DNA from: Spirochaeta sp. UBA5339
GTDB lineage: Bacteria > Spirochaetota > Spirochaetia > DSM-2461
DNA: 64,000 nucleotides
Assembly (NCBI GenBank): GCA_002408085.1
Contig: DHQL01000008.1
Location: forward strand, 33,466-97,465
Direction: 5' to 3'
The notes below the pieces were generated by a model that made no database searches, had not been told where the DNA came from, and worked only from the letters and a program-made list of their open reading frames with translations. Below, piece by piece: positions 8,801 through 17,073 of this stretch (position 1 is its first letter; every line of letters starts with the position of its first letter). Position numbers and translations under genes: made by a program.

Positions 8801-9472
8801 ATGAGTGACAAGATAGAAATTGAAGATCAGATATCCTATATAAAAAGGGTAATGGAGTATTCCAGCAGGGACTACTCCAGAGTATATCCTGCCTACTTCG
8901 GCTGGACCGCCGTATTTTTTATCCAGTATATTGGACAAGCACTGCTTCGTACCGTAGGCATGGAAAGCTTCGATCTGAACAGCAGCATTTTCTACGGAAA
9001 CCATAGAATAACAGGGCTGCTGCTCTCTCTTCTCTGCATCCTTCTAAGCACTCTTATCTACCTGAAAATCAAAGGGTCCAGTCAGTACGGCTCCAGCTCC
9101 ATTGCCAGGGTTCTTCTTAAGATGTGGTTTACCGCTACACTGATCCTTATCCTCAATGACAGCTCCAACTACATTCCCTTTGCCTTCGCCTACGACGTAT
9201 CCATTATCTATGAGACAATCTGGCAGGTCCTGATTTCCACTACCGTTCTGTTTCTGATGCTGATGTTCACCTACCATCTGGCTCACTCGAAACAGTTCCT
9301 CTCCCTTGCTGTGGGAACTGTTGTATTCGGAGTCCTCTCTGTTATTGCATCCCGGGCCCTTCTGCAGAATGATATCAATATGGCCCTGGTTCTGGACTTC
9401 TCCCAATACCTCTGTATTCTGGCCTACCTCTTAATTGCTCTTCTGTTAAGAGCGATTGACAGGTCACATTAG
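8801..9472 (+). CDS. Six-helix membrane protein of unknown function
   Basis: The start at 8801 follows GGAG at a good distance. The 223-residue protein has a cytosolic N-terminus ('MSDKIEIEDQISYIKRVME') and about six hydrophobic segments, at roughly 30-50, 70-90, 105-125, 135-160, 165-190 and 195-215. I recognise no named family. The next gene begins 15 nt downstream and encodes a winged-helix protein. Pairs of a small multi-helix membrane protein and an HTH regulator are common, often with the regulator controlling its own operon. Confidence 0.7.
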   Translation: MSDKIEIEDQISYIKRVMEYSSRDYSRVYPAYFGWTAVFFIQYIGQALLRTVGMESFDLNSSIFYGNHRITGLLLSLLCILLSTLIYLKIKGSSQYGSSSIARVLLKMWFTATLILILNDSSNYIPFAFAYDVSIIYETIWQVLISTTVLFLMLMFTYHLAHSKQFLSLAVGTVVFGVLSVIASRALLQNDINMALVLDFSQYLCILAYLLIALLLRAIDRSH

Positions 9473-9487
9473 GATGGGTTTCAACCG

Positions 9488-9781
9488 GTGACTCTGCACA
9501 ATATTCCCCCGGAACTGCATTCTCAGATCAGAATCGGCATAATCTCAGCACTGATCAGTGAGGACAAGGATTTTGTCACCCTCAAGGAGACTACCCGTAC
9601 AAGCGACGGGAATCTGAGTACCCATCTAAAGAAGCTGGAGACCGGGGGATATATCGAAACAACCCGGATGTTTATCCATAAGAAACCGCGGTCTGTCTAC
9701 TCTCTCACCGCCCACGGCAGGGCGCAATATGCCGAATATGTTCAGATGCTGCTGGAACATCTGGAGCAAAAGCAGTCCTGA
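9488..9781 (+). CDS. Winged-helix DNA-binding regulator (HTH_34/MarR-like)
   Basis: A 97-residue single-domain protein of the winged-helix DNA-binding type (PF13601-like). The helix-turn-helix is 'TLKETTRTSDGNLSTHLKKL', and the wing is around 'FIHKKPRSVYSLTAHGR'. The only sensible start is GTG at 9488; the nearby ATG at 9474 meets a stop after five codons. It lies 15 nt after the membrane protein gene, suggesting one transcript. The ligand is unknown. Length is normal for the family. Confidence 0.85.
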   Translation: MTLHNIPPELHSQIRIGIISALISEDKDFVTLKETTRTSDGNLSTHLKKLETGGYIETTRMFIHKKPRSVYSLTAHGRAQYAEYVQMLLEHLEQKQS

Positions 9782-9878
9782 AGATTTCTTCTCTGGAATA
9801 AAAGGCTGGATTCTCAATCACCTGAGACTCCTCTCTTGTAGTACCAGTGCGCTAAGGATTAAAATACAAGGAGAGGTT

Positions 9879-10039
9879 ATGGGAATCGAAGCGGTGAACG
9901 AAGAGCAGAATGCTATTATTGAATATGTAAAGAATCACTTTGTAGGGTGGATGGAAGATTCAATCGCCAGAGCTTCTACCACCTGGCTACCTTCACCGCC
10001 GTTATCGGTACGGCAGTGACGATTATTCTGGGAGCCTGA
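9879..10039 (+). pseudogene. Shortened, frameshifted copy of the 47072 coiled-coil gene
   Basis: The start ('MGIEAVNEEQNAIIEYVKNH') is nearly identical to the intact gene at 47072-47422. After 'WMED' about 190 nt of the intact copy, its coiled coil, are missing. The sequence resumes with the C-terminal part in another frame: reading the second frame gives 'FNRQSFYHLATFTAVIGTAV', matching 'FNRQNLYHLVTFTAVIGSAV' of the intact protein. So this is an internal deletion with frame loss. The ribosome site (AAGGAGAGG) is still good, so a 46-residue peptide could be made. It overlaps the end of the convergent methyltransferase gene. Confidence 0.85.
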
Positions 10040-10760
10040 GGGAATCCTTCTCCACCAGGGCTGCCAGCCATTTAATTCCCGGCCGGTTCAGGCCGTCATT
10101 ATTAATGGAAGTTTTGAGCTCCCGGAACCCGCAGCTTCGGGTTAGTTCCATCCACTCTTCGCGTGACCAGGATGTAAAGGAACGTCCCTCTTTATCCAGT
10201 CCGTTCTTATCAATATCATCCCGTAGCAGGGAAACTGAGAAGAAGAATCTTCCTCCAGGGGGGAGAAGATCAAAGACCTTGCGGAAGGTAGTCCTCAGAT
10301 CCGAGGGGGTCAAATGCATCAGTACGGCAATGGAGTAGACGCCGTTAAAAGCCCCCTCCCCGGGGCTGCGGGGGGTAAAAGCATCCAATGCATCGGGCAG
10401 AGTTCCCTGACTCATCTTCCCCGAGAGCTCGGGATGAAGGGAGCAGGCCTCCTCCACCATCCGGGCAGAACCGTCAATGCCGGTCACATAAAAGCCCCGG
10501 GCAGTCATCCAGGCGGCATCCCGTCCGGAACCGACTCCAAGCTCCAGCAGTTTGGCCCCGGGAGAAAAGGCTGAAGCCAGAGTGTTTTGAACCTCATCTA
10601 CGGCAGCCCTTTCATACCGGGCCGAAAGGGTACCGGAATTCATATTGTAATAATTGAGTGTCCGGTTTTCAGGATTTCTCTCTGGAATGGTATGCTCCTT
10701 TACTCCATTTATCAGAAACAGAGGCAGTATACCTTCCCCCGTCCTCAAGTCTTCTGTCAA
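10023..10760 (-). CDS. Class I SAM-dependent methyltransferase
   Basis: Up to 245 residues. The Rossmann motif I is 'LLELGVGSGRDAAWMTARGF', with motif II 'VTGIDGSARMVEEA' and motif IV/V 'FNGVYSIAVLMHLTPSDL'; this is the UbiE/MenG-like small-molecule fold (Methyltransf_11/25). The start is uncertain. A short form at the Met at 10643 would drop the family-typical 'NYYNMNSGTLSARYE' segment, so a start upstream is likely. The substrate cannot be predicted. It lies downstream of the GH2 gene on the same strand but is separated by about 30 nt, so cotranscription is possible. Confidence 0.8.
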   Translation of the reverse strand: MTEDLRTGEGILPLFLINGVKEHTIPERNPENRTLNYYNMNSGTLSARYERAAVDEVQNTLASAFSPGAKLLELGVGSGRDAAWMTARGFYVTGIDGSARMVEEACSLHPELSGKMSQGTLPDALDAFTPRSPGEGAFNGVYSIAVLMHLTPSDLRTTFRKVFDLLPPGGRFFFSVSLLRDDIDKNGLDKEGRSFTSWSREEWMELTRSCGFRELKTSINNDGLNRPGIKWLAALVEKDSLRLPE

Positions 10761-10793
10761 GGAGGCTGACGGGCGGGGGCTTAATATAAAGAC

Positions 10794-12551
10794 TTAGTTC
10801 CAGCGGATGGGATCCAGAATCTCCTTGATCTTTTCAGGGGATACCTTGAAGCTGCGGTCCATCTTAAGAAGGCCGTTGACCTCCTGGAACACATCCGTGA
10901 GCTGGGTATAGCAGAGACCGTTAATATAGCCCGAGTTCTGTATGGCTTCGGCCATTGAGCGGAAGCGCGCCAGAAAGGCAGCCTCATCTCCCACCTTGTC
11001 CTGGTAGCCCCAGCCCTCTTCGCCGTTATCGAAAGCTATACCGCCATACTCTGTCAGCATAACAGGTTCTCCCTTATAGCCGTATCCGTCGGCATAGATA
11101 AATCTGTGGTCCGAGATGGTTGCCAGATAGCGGTCCTTGTCAGCACTTCTTTTTGAGAACTCATCTCCCCATGCCACATAGTCATGAATGGCGCAGATAT
11201 CGGTGCGGGCCTGCTCCCAGCCGTCATTGCCGCTGACAAGCCTGGTCTGGTCGATGGATTTTGTCAGAGAGTAAAGGGTATTGCAGAACTCCTGCTTCTG
11301 TTTACTGGAGATTACGTTCCACACTCCCCAGGACTCGTTCACAGGAACCCAGGTGACGATGGAGGGATGGTTGTAGGAACTCTTTAAAAATGCCGTCCAC
11401 TCACTGATGCACATCTCCATCCCCTTCCGGTTGAAAAGATAGTTGCTGGGCATCTCACCCCATACAAGGAATCCAAGCTTGTCCGCCCAGTAGTAGAACC
11501 GGGGATCCTCAAACTTCTGATGCTTCCTGGCGCCGTTGAAGCCCATCTCCTTTGCCTTGAGAATATCGGTTTTCAAAGCTTCCGAATCGGGAGGAGTCAG
11601 AATACCATCCTCCCAGTAACCCTGATCCAGGATCAGCTTCTGAAAGTAGGGATTGTTGTTCAGCTGAAAGAACCCCTCCTTTGAAGAGACCTTCCGCATT
11701 CCAAAATAACTATCTACCCGGTCAAGGATCTTACCGTCCTTTTTCAGTACCAGATTAAGGTCAAAGAGAGCCGGGTTTTCCGGTGACCAGATAAAACGGG
11801 AGTCCAGTTCATCCTGGGTATCGATATTCACCGTAACAACGGGATAGCGTTCCAGGGGAGCAAAGCTCATTGCCTTATAAAGCTCACCTTCAAAACTGAC
11901 GGCAAGATCCAGACTCAGCCCTTCTGTATAGTTCTCCAGCTCCATCTCAATGAAAGCGCACTTATTGTCTATATCGGGGGTAATAAAGGCCTTTCCCAGA
12001 TAGGAGCTTCCGGTCTTCTCCATCCAAACGGACTGCCAGATCCCGGTTGTGGGAGTGTACCAACAGCCGAAGGGCTCTTTCCGCCAGCTCTGTTTGCCCC
12101 GCGGCTGGGCGGCATCATCAAAGTCCTCCACCCTGAGAGTAATGGTATTGGCTCCGCTTTTCAGAAAACGGGAGACTTCAAAACTGAAGGCCACATTACC
12201 GCCCCTGTGGCTGCCGGTATGTTCTCCGTTTATCCAGAGATCCGTCTTGAAGTCTACGGCTCCGAAGTGTAGGAGAACACTGTCGGAAATAAATTCTGCA
12301 TCCAATTCCAGACTCTTTTTGTACCAGACCACGGGATGGTGTTCAGTCTCTCCTATACCGCTTAAGGGACTCTGATAGCAGAAGGGAACCTGAATTGTTC
12401 TCTCAAGACTGCCCTCGCGGTGCCACTGACCGGCAAGTCCCAGGTTTTTATCATCGAAACCGAACTCCCAGGTTCCATTCAGGTCTATCCACTCCTGCCG
12501 GGCAAAGTCCGGCCTGGGATACTCCGACAGATCTATCTTTAAGTTTTCCAT
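10794..12551 (-). CDS. Glycoside hydrolase family 2 enzyme (beta-galactosidase/glucuronidase type)
   Basis: The 585-residue protein has the GH2 order. An N-terminal sugar-binding jelly roll (about 15-190) carries 'WYKKSLELD' and 'WINGEHTGSHRGG', followed by an immunoglobulin-like domain. A TIM barrel from about 300 has the acid/base Glu in 'VPVNESWG' (about 402) and the nucleophile Glu in 'MLTEYGG' (about 500). There is no signal peptide, so it acts in the cytoplasm on oligosaccharides brought in by the adjacent ABC importer. Exact specificity (galactoside, glucuronide or mannoside) is not readable. It is the last clear gene of the 15769-to-10794 operon. Confidence 0.9.
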   Translation of the reverse strand: MENLKIDLSEYPRPDFARQEWIDLNGTWEFGFDDKNLGLAGQWHREGSLERTIQVPFCYQSPLSGIGETEHHPVVWYKKSLELDAEFISDSVLLHFGAVDFKTDLWINGEHTGSHRGGNVAFSFEVSRFLKSGANTITLRVEDFDDAAQPRGKQSWRKEPFGCWYTPTTGIWQSVWMEKTGSSYLGKAFITPDIDNKCAFIEMELENYTEGLSLDLAVSFEGELYKAMSFAPLERYPVVTVNIDTQDELDSRFIWSPENPALFDLNLVLKKDGKILDRVDSYFGMRKVSSKEGFFQLNNNPYFQKLILDQGYWEDGILTPPDSEALKTDILKAKEMGFNGARKHQKFEDPRFYYWADKLGFLVWGEMPSNYLFNRKGMEMCISEWTAFLKSSYNHPSIVTWVPVNESWGVWNVISSKQKQEFCNTLYSLTKSIDQTRLVSGNDGWEQARTDICAIHDYVAWGDEFSKRSADKDRYLATISDHRFIYADGYGYKGEPVMLTEYGGIAFDNGEEGWGYQDKVGDEAAFLARFRSMAEAIQNSGYINGLCYTQLTDVFQEVNGLLKMDRSFKVSPEKIKEILDPIRWN

Positions 12552-12589
12552 TTGTTCCTCACAATTGTTTATTTTATAAAGTTAACAGC

Positions 12590-13423
12590 CTAACGCCCGC
12601 CGATACCGGAGAGCATTGTGCCTTCAATAATCTTTCTCTGAAAGATTCCATATACGATCAACGCCGGCAGGATAGCCACAAAGGCCCCCGCCAGAACCAG
12701 GGCCCGCTCTGTGGCGTAGGTTCCGTTCAGCACCGTCAGTCCTACGGGCAGAGTTCTCATCTCAAGCTTATTCATTACAATCAGGGGCCAGAACAGGTCG
12801 TTCCAGCTTCCCAGAAAGGAGATGATAGACAGGGCGATGATTCCCGGCTTGGCCTGGGGAAGCATAATCTGCACATAGGTCCTGAACTTTCCCGCTCCGT
12901 CAATCTTGGCAGCCTCTTCGAACTCACCGGGTATGGTTGAGTAGAACTGTCGGAGAAGGAACACACCGAAAACATTGGCGATTCCAGGAAGCCAGAGAGC
13001 CAGGAAGCGGTCCAGAAGCCCCAGGTTCTTGATAATCATATAGACGGGGATCATGGTCACCTGGGCCGGAATCATCATGGTAAAGAGAAGAACCGAAAAG
13101 AGGATCTCCTTGCCGGGCATCTTGAGACGGGCGAATGCATAGGCTGTCATACTGACGACACTGACCTGTAAAGCAACGAGTACCGTGGAAACCAGAACGG
13201 AATTGGCAAACCAGTTGGGCAGCATAAGGTCCTGTCTAGAAAAGACATTAATATAATTTTCCAGAGTAAATCCGTTCATTCTGACCGTGGGCATCTGAAA
13301 GGCAAAACGGCTGGGTTCCAGGGAGATCTTCAGGCAGAAGAGAAGGGGCAGCAGACAGAAGACCGCTACAATCATCAGAAATATATGAACAATAAGCTCG
13401 TTTTTATCAATTTTCTTTTTCAT
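12590..13423 (-). CDS. CUT1 ABC sugar permease (MalG type)
   Basis: The 277-residue protein has six membrane helices. The EAA loop is 'EEAAKIDGAGKFRTYVQIMLP' between helices 4 and 5, where the ATPase docks. It follows the MalF-type permease by 12 nt and precedes the GH2 gene. No ATPase gene is present in this operon. As in many spirochaetes and Gram-positives, a shared MsmK/UgpC-like ATPase encoded elsewhere is probably used. Confidence 0.92.
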   Translation of the reverse strand: MKKKIDKNELIVHIFLMIVAVFCLLPLLFCLKISLEPSRFAFQMPTVRMNGFTLENYINVFSRQDLMLPNWFANSVLVSTVLVALQVSVVSMTAYAFARLKMPGKEILFSVLLFTMMIPAQVTMIPVYMIIKNLGLLDRFLALWLPGIANVFGVFLLRQFYSTIPGEFEEAAKIDGAGKFRTYVQIMLPQAKPGIIALSIISFLGSWNDLFWPLIVMNKLEMRTLPVGLTVLNGTYATERALVLAGAFVAILPALIVYGIFQRKIIEGTMLSGIGGR

Positions 13424-13435
13424 TTCATGGGCTCC

Positions 13436-14335
13436 TTAATACTCTACCTTTGCCCGTTTATTTCCAACGAGATATTGAATAATGGTTATGGTGAAGATGA
13501 TAACCGCCAGACCGATGGCGATGGTGGAGCCGTACCCCATGCGGTAGTAGCGCCATGCCGTCTGATAGAGATAGTAGATGGTAGTGTAGGACTCACGTCC
13601 CGGTCCGCCACCTGTGATCAGGTAGGATTGCCCGAAGACCTGAAGGTGGGCGATAAACTGGGTAATGATAATAAACAGAATACTGGGAGCCATCAGGGGA
13701 ATGGTCAACTTGAAAAAGATAATTCTATTGTTGGCTCCATCGATTCGGGCGGCTTCAAAGTAGCTGCTTGGGAGGTTCTGAAACCCCGCCAGAAAGATTA
13801 TCATGGGTCCGCCAAAGCCCCACCAGACCGAAGCCAGACTCAAGGAGGGAATTACAAGCTCCTTGCTGCCCAGCCAGTTAACAGGGGCGATTCCGAAGAG
13901 TCCAATAAAGGCGTTGACAATGCCGTACTGGGTATTGAATGTCCAGCCCATCACAATTCCCATGGCTGCCACCGACAGTACTACAGGAGTGTAAAATACA
14001 AAGCGGTAGAAGTTGGCTCCTCTTTTCAGATTGTTGATAAAGTTTGAAAGGACAAAGGAGAATATCGTTGTGGTTACCGCCGTCAGGGTGGCGAAATAGA
14101 GAGTATTCCGCAGGGCCTGCCACCAGATCTTATCCTTGAGCAGTGCCCGGTAGTTGTCCAGTCCCACAAAGGGATGTTCCTTGGCCAGAATGGGCCATCG
14201 GTGAAGACTCATAAAAAAAGAGTAGAGTATGGGGCCGATGGTAAAGGTGCAGAAGAATACAAGAAAGGGAAGCAGAAACAGATAGTTTCCGCCTATGTCC
14301 TTTACCTTGTACATAGTCAGTTTATTTCTTTTCAT
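13436..14335 (-). CDS. CUT1 ABC sugar permease (MalF type)
   Basis: About 299 residues starting at 'MKRNKLTMYKVKDIGGNY'; the extra 17 codons upstream lack a ribosome site. Six helices are predicted. The EAA loop is 'YFEAARIDGANNRIIFFKLTI'-like, and 'GGPGRESYTTIYYLYQTAW' near the C-terminus is typical of MalF/UgpA proteins. It forms the membrane channel with the following permease. The operon order is binding protein, MalF, MalG, GH2. Confidence 0.92.
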   Translation of the reverse strand: MKRNKLTMYKVKDIGGNYLFLLPFLVFFCTFTIGPILYSFFMSLHRWPILAKEHPFVGLDNYRALLKDKIWWQALRNTLYFATLTAVTTTIFSFVLSNFINNLKRGANFYRFVFYTPVVLSVAAMGIVMGWTFNTQYGIVNAFIGLFGIAPVNWLGSKELVIPSLSLASVWWGFGGPMIIFLAGFQNLPSSYFEAARIDGANNRIIFFKLTIPLMAPSILFIIITQFIAHLQVFGQSYLITGGGPGRESYTTIYYLYQTAWRYYRMGYGSTIAIGLAVIIFTITIIQYLVGNKRAKVEY

Positions 14336-14410
14336 GAATGATCCCTCAATTGAGGGAGAGGATCTCTCCCCTCCCTCCTGATTCATACTTTTTTTAACTG
14401 ATTGGAATAA

Positions 14411-15769
14411 TTAGAAGCCTCTGTCCAGAATGGCCTGAACTGCGGCATTTGCGTCACGGAGGGCGTCTTCAACACTCTTCAGCCCGTTCAAACAGGCATC
14501 CAGCTCGGGGGCATAACCGTTATCGATGATTTCTGTGATGGCGGTATGTCCGTTGTCAAAACGTCCCTGACGGGCAAAGCTTGAACCATAGGTAACGGCA
14601 ATAGGAACATCCGCGGGATCAAGATTGTTTCTGACAGGCATGCTGGCGGGGGGCATACCGGCTGTCGCCCATTTTGTTGTGTTATTGAAGAGATAGGAGA
14701 TCAGATCCTTTGTTGCGTCAAGCTTCTCTCCGGAAAGTCCGGCAGGCATATACATTACATGACCGCTGGTCCATACCGCAGGCTGCTTGTCACCCAGTTG
14801 GGGGTACTCCCATACGGAATAGTCCATCTCATTGTCTTCCAGAAAGTTGAACATCCAGCATCCTTCAGGGATGATAGCAACCATATCGTTAGCAAAGCTC
14901 TGCCATCCGTCAAAACCTGCGGGTACCGGAGCAACCTGATACTTGTAGATAAGATCATACCAGAACTGAAGGGTTTTTTTAGCTTCAGGAGTGTCGAGAG
15001 TTGCCTTACCGTTTCCATCGGTCCAGTCTCCTCCATTCTGCCAGAGAACAGTCAGGAAGTTGGGTTTCATCCAGGAGGCAACAGTACCCCACTGTACAAC
15101 ATTGGAAGCGTCAAAGCCGGCATCACCTGGGTTGTTGCCGTTGGCATCCAGAGTGAGGGATGTTGCCAGAGCGATAAACTCGTCGGCATTGGCTGGCACA
15201 GCCATGGGATCAATGCCGGCTGCATCAAAGAGTTTGTTGTTAACAACCACACCCCATCCGTGACGATCCAGGGGAACACCGTAGAAACCGCCTTCATAGT
15301 TGAGGGCACTAAGATACTCGGGCTCGAAGTCAGCCTTATCCAGAGGACCAGCAGGTTTGAAGAAGTCGCTTGTATCCATCAAAACACCCTGTGAGGCAAA
15401 CTGGGGTATTTCATACTCATGGAGCAGAAACATATCGGGAGGGTTGCCGGAAACAAGACTGGTCAGAAGCTTGTCAAAATAAGTATCCCATACCATCTTT
15501 TCCACCCGTACCGAAACCTCCGGGTGCACTTCCGTATACTGCTGAATAATTCCATCCAGAGTCACACCGTCTGAACCGGTCAGCCCGTTCCAGAAAACGA
15601 TCTTCATATCACCTGATCCCGCTTCTGTAACAATGGAATCACTCTCGGCCTCGGCGGCTGCGGGGGCATCAGCTGCGCCGGCGGAAGCGGAAGAATCGCT
15701 CTTGCCGCAGGAAACAAACATTACCGATGACAGTACCGCCGCAAGCAGCAGCATCCAAAACTTTTTCAT
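14411..15769 (-). CDS. ABC sugar-binding lipoprotein (CUT1)
   Basis: The 452-residue solute-binding protein (SBP_bac_1/8) starts with a lipoprotein signal peptide (lipobox FVSC, Cys21) and an Ala/Ser/Glu linker. The mature domain opens with 'MKIVFWNGLTGSDGVTLDGI' and contains 'GVPLDRHGWGVVVNNKLFDAAG', typical of oligosaccharide binders. It is the first gene of the importer operon and is transcribed divergently from the winged-helix sensor at 16055. The operon also encodes GH2, and the divergent one GH38, so the ligand may be a mannose- or galactose-containing oligosaccharide (inference). Confidence 0.93.
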   Translation of the reverse strand: MKKFWMLLLAAVLSSVMFVSCGKSDSSASAGAADAPAAAEAESDSIVTEAGSGDMKIVFWNGLTGSDGVTLDGIIQQYTEVHPEVSVRVEKMVWDTYFDKLLTSLVSGNPPDMFLLHEYEIPQFASQGVLMDTSDFFKPAGPLDKADFEPEYLSALNYEGGFYGVPLDRHGWGVVVNNKLFDAAGIDPMAVPANADEFIALATSLTLDANGNNPGDAGFDASNVVQWGTVASWMKPNFLTVLWQNGGDWTDGNGKATLDTPEAKKTLQFWYDLIYKYQVAPVPAGFDGWQSFANDMVAIIPEGCWMFNFLEDNEMDYSVWEYPQLGDKQPAVWTSGHVMYMPAGLSGEKLDATKDLISYLFNNTTKWATAGMPPASMPVRNNLDPADVPIAVTYGSSFARQGRFDNGHTAITEIIDNGYAPELDACLNGLKSVEDALRDANAAVQAILDRGF

Positions 15770-16054
15770 AAAATCCTCCTTGGAATTCCAGATCTCCTTT
15801 TATATCATCTTTTATTGATATATTCCTCTTTGTATCTGGTATATGAAATATTTACGGCAGTTTATTCCATCTGTCAACATTTTTATCAACTTTTATGAAT
15901 GCAAAACAGTTTCAAAGCTTTCTATATCCGATAAAATTGATCTAAAACTGTTATTTTACTGTTTTTCCCAGTTTTCTCCCATTAGAATCAATAATTTCAA
16001 ATTAAATATTGATAATATCAAATATGAATGATTCAATAATCCAAAGGATTGATA
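15770..16054. promoter_or_regulatory. AT-rich divergent promoter region between importer and sensor/GH38 genes
   Basis: This 285-bp region separates the divergent binding-protein and winged-helix genes and is much more AT-rich than its surroundings. A near-palindrome around 'ATATTGATAATATCAA' lies just upstream of the sensor gene, and a related 'ATTGATATATT' lies near 15812 on the importer side. These are reasonable operator candidates for the sensor, but no -35/-10 pair can be assigned with confidence. The sensor's start is preceded by AAAGGA. Confidence 0.4.
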
Positions 16055-16981
16055 ATGAATGACGTATACCTTGCATCGGAAGATGAAATAGAAAATATTG
16101 CCAAAGCCCTCTCATCGGGCCTGAGACGAAAGATTGTCAGGCTCCTGGGTGACCGGAAGATGAATGTGGGAGAGATTGCCCAGGCTCTGGAGATTCCACA
16201 GTCCACCTGTGTCGTCAACATCCAGATTCTGGAGAAGGCCAATATAATACGGACTGAGCAGGCGGCCGCCTCAAAGGGAGTTCAGAAGATCTGCTTTATC
16301 CCCCACAGGGAAATTGTCCTGCCCATCCTCCCCGAAAGCCATGTGGAAGAGGACAACTTTATCGTTACAGAGATGCCCATCGGTCTCTATACGGACTGTA
16401 ATATCACTCCCCCCTGCGGACTGATCAACGACACCGAGATTATCGGCTACTTTGATCAGACCGACTCCTTCTTCAACCCCAAAAGAGCAACCGCCGGACT
16501 CCTCTGGTTTACCAAGGGCTACTGCGAGTACCGCTTCCCCAAGGCTTCGGGAGTCATCAATCAGAGCGTCAAAAGCATCAGCATATCCCTTGAGATCTGC
16601 TCCGAGTATCCGGGATTCAACAACGACTGGCCCTCGGACATTACCCTCTGGCTCAACGGTAAGGATATTGGAACCTGGAGATCCCCTGGAGATACAGGCG
16701 GAGAGTACGGGAGGCTGACCCCCAAATGGTGGGATCTGAAGAATACACAGTTCGGCTATATGAAGACCTGGAAGGTCACTGCGGAGGGCTCCTTTATTGA
16801 CGGTGAACCCGCCGAGAATGTGAATCTCAGAGATATCGACTATATGAGCCAGGACTTTTTTCTGGTCCGCATCGGCGTCAAGGAGGATGCCGAATTCAGC
16901 GGCGGAGTCAATATATTCGGCAGCACCTTCGGAAACTACGAACAGAACATAACCTTCAAAATCGAGGTGGACAGATCCTGA
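16055..16981 (+). CDS. ArsR-type winged-helix regulator with C-terminal ligand domain
   Basis: About 308 residues. Residues 10-90 form a winged helix of the ArsR/HTH_20 type ('LRRKIVRLLGDRKMNVGEIAQ' to 'STCVVNIQILEKANIIRTEQ'). The C-terminal 200 residues are a beta-rich domain with 'SDITLWLNGKDIGTWRSPGD' and 'GRLTPKWWDL'. The same architecture is known in ArsR-like regulators beside glycan genes of other bacteria; the C-terminal domain probably senses a sugar. The ATG used follows AAAGGA; a TTG six bases earlier is possible. It lies 92 bp upstream of the GH38 gene on the same strand and is divergent from the sugar importer, which it likely controls. Confidence 0.85.
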   Translation: MNDVYLASEDEIENIAKALSSGLRRKIVRLLGDRKMNVGEIAQALEIPQSTCVVNIQILEKANIIRTEQAAASKGVQKICFIPHREIVLPILPESHVEEDNFIVTEMPIGLYTDCNITPPCGLINDTEIIGYFDQTDSFFNPKRATAGLLWFTKGYCEYRFPKASGVINQSVKSISISLEICSEYPGFNNDWPSDITLWLNGKDIGTWRSPGDTGGEYGRLTPKWWDLKNTQFGYMKTWKVTAEGSFIDGEPAENVNLRDIDYMSQDFFLVRIGVKEDAEFSGGVNIFGSTFGNYEQNITFKIEVDRS

Positions 16982-17073
16982 AAAGATCCTGAATAGATCT
17001 TGAATAGCAGCGGTCCTGATCAGACAGCTCAAATCTTTATCATAAAAAACAGGTAAAAAAAGGAATCCTAATA

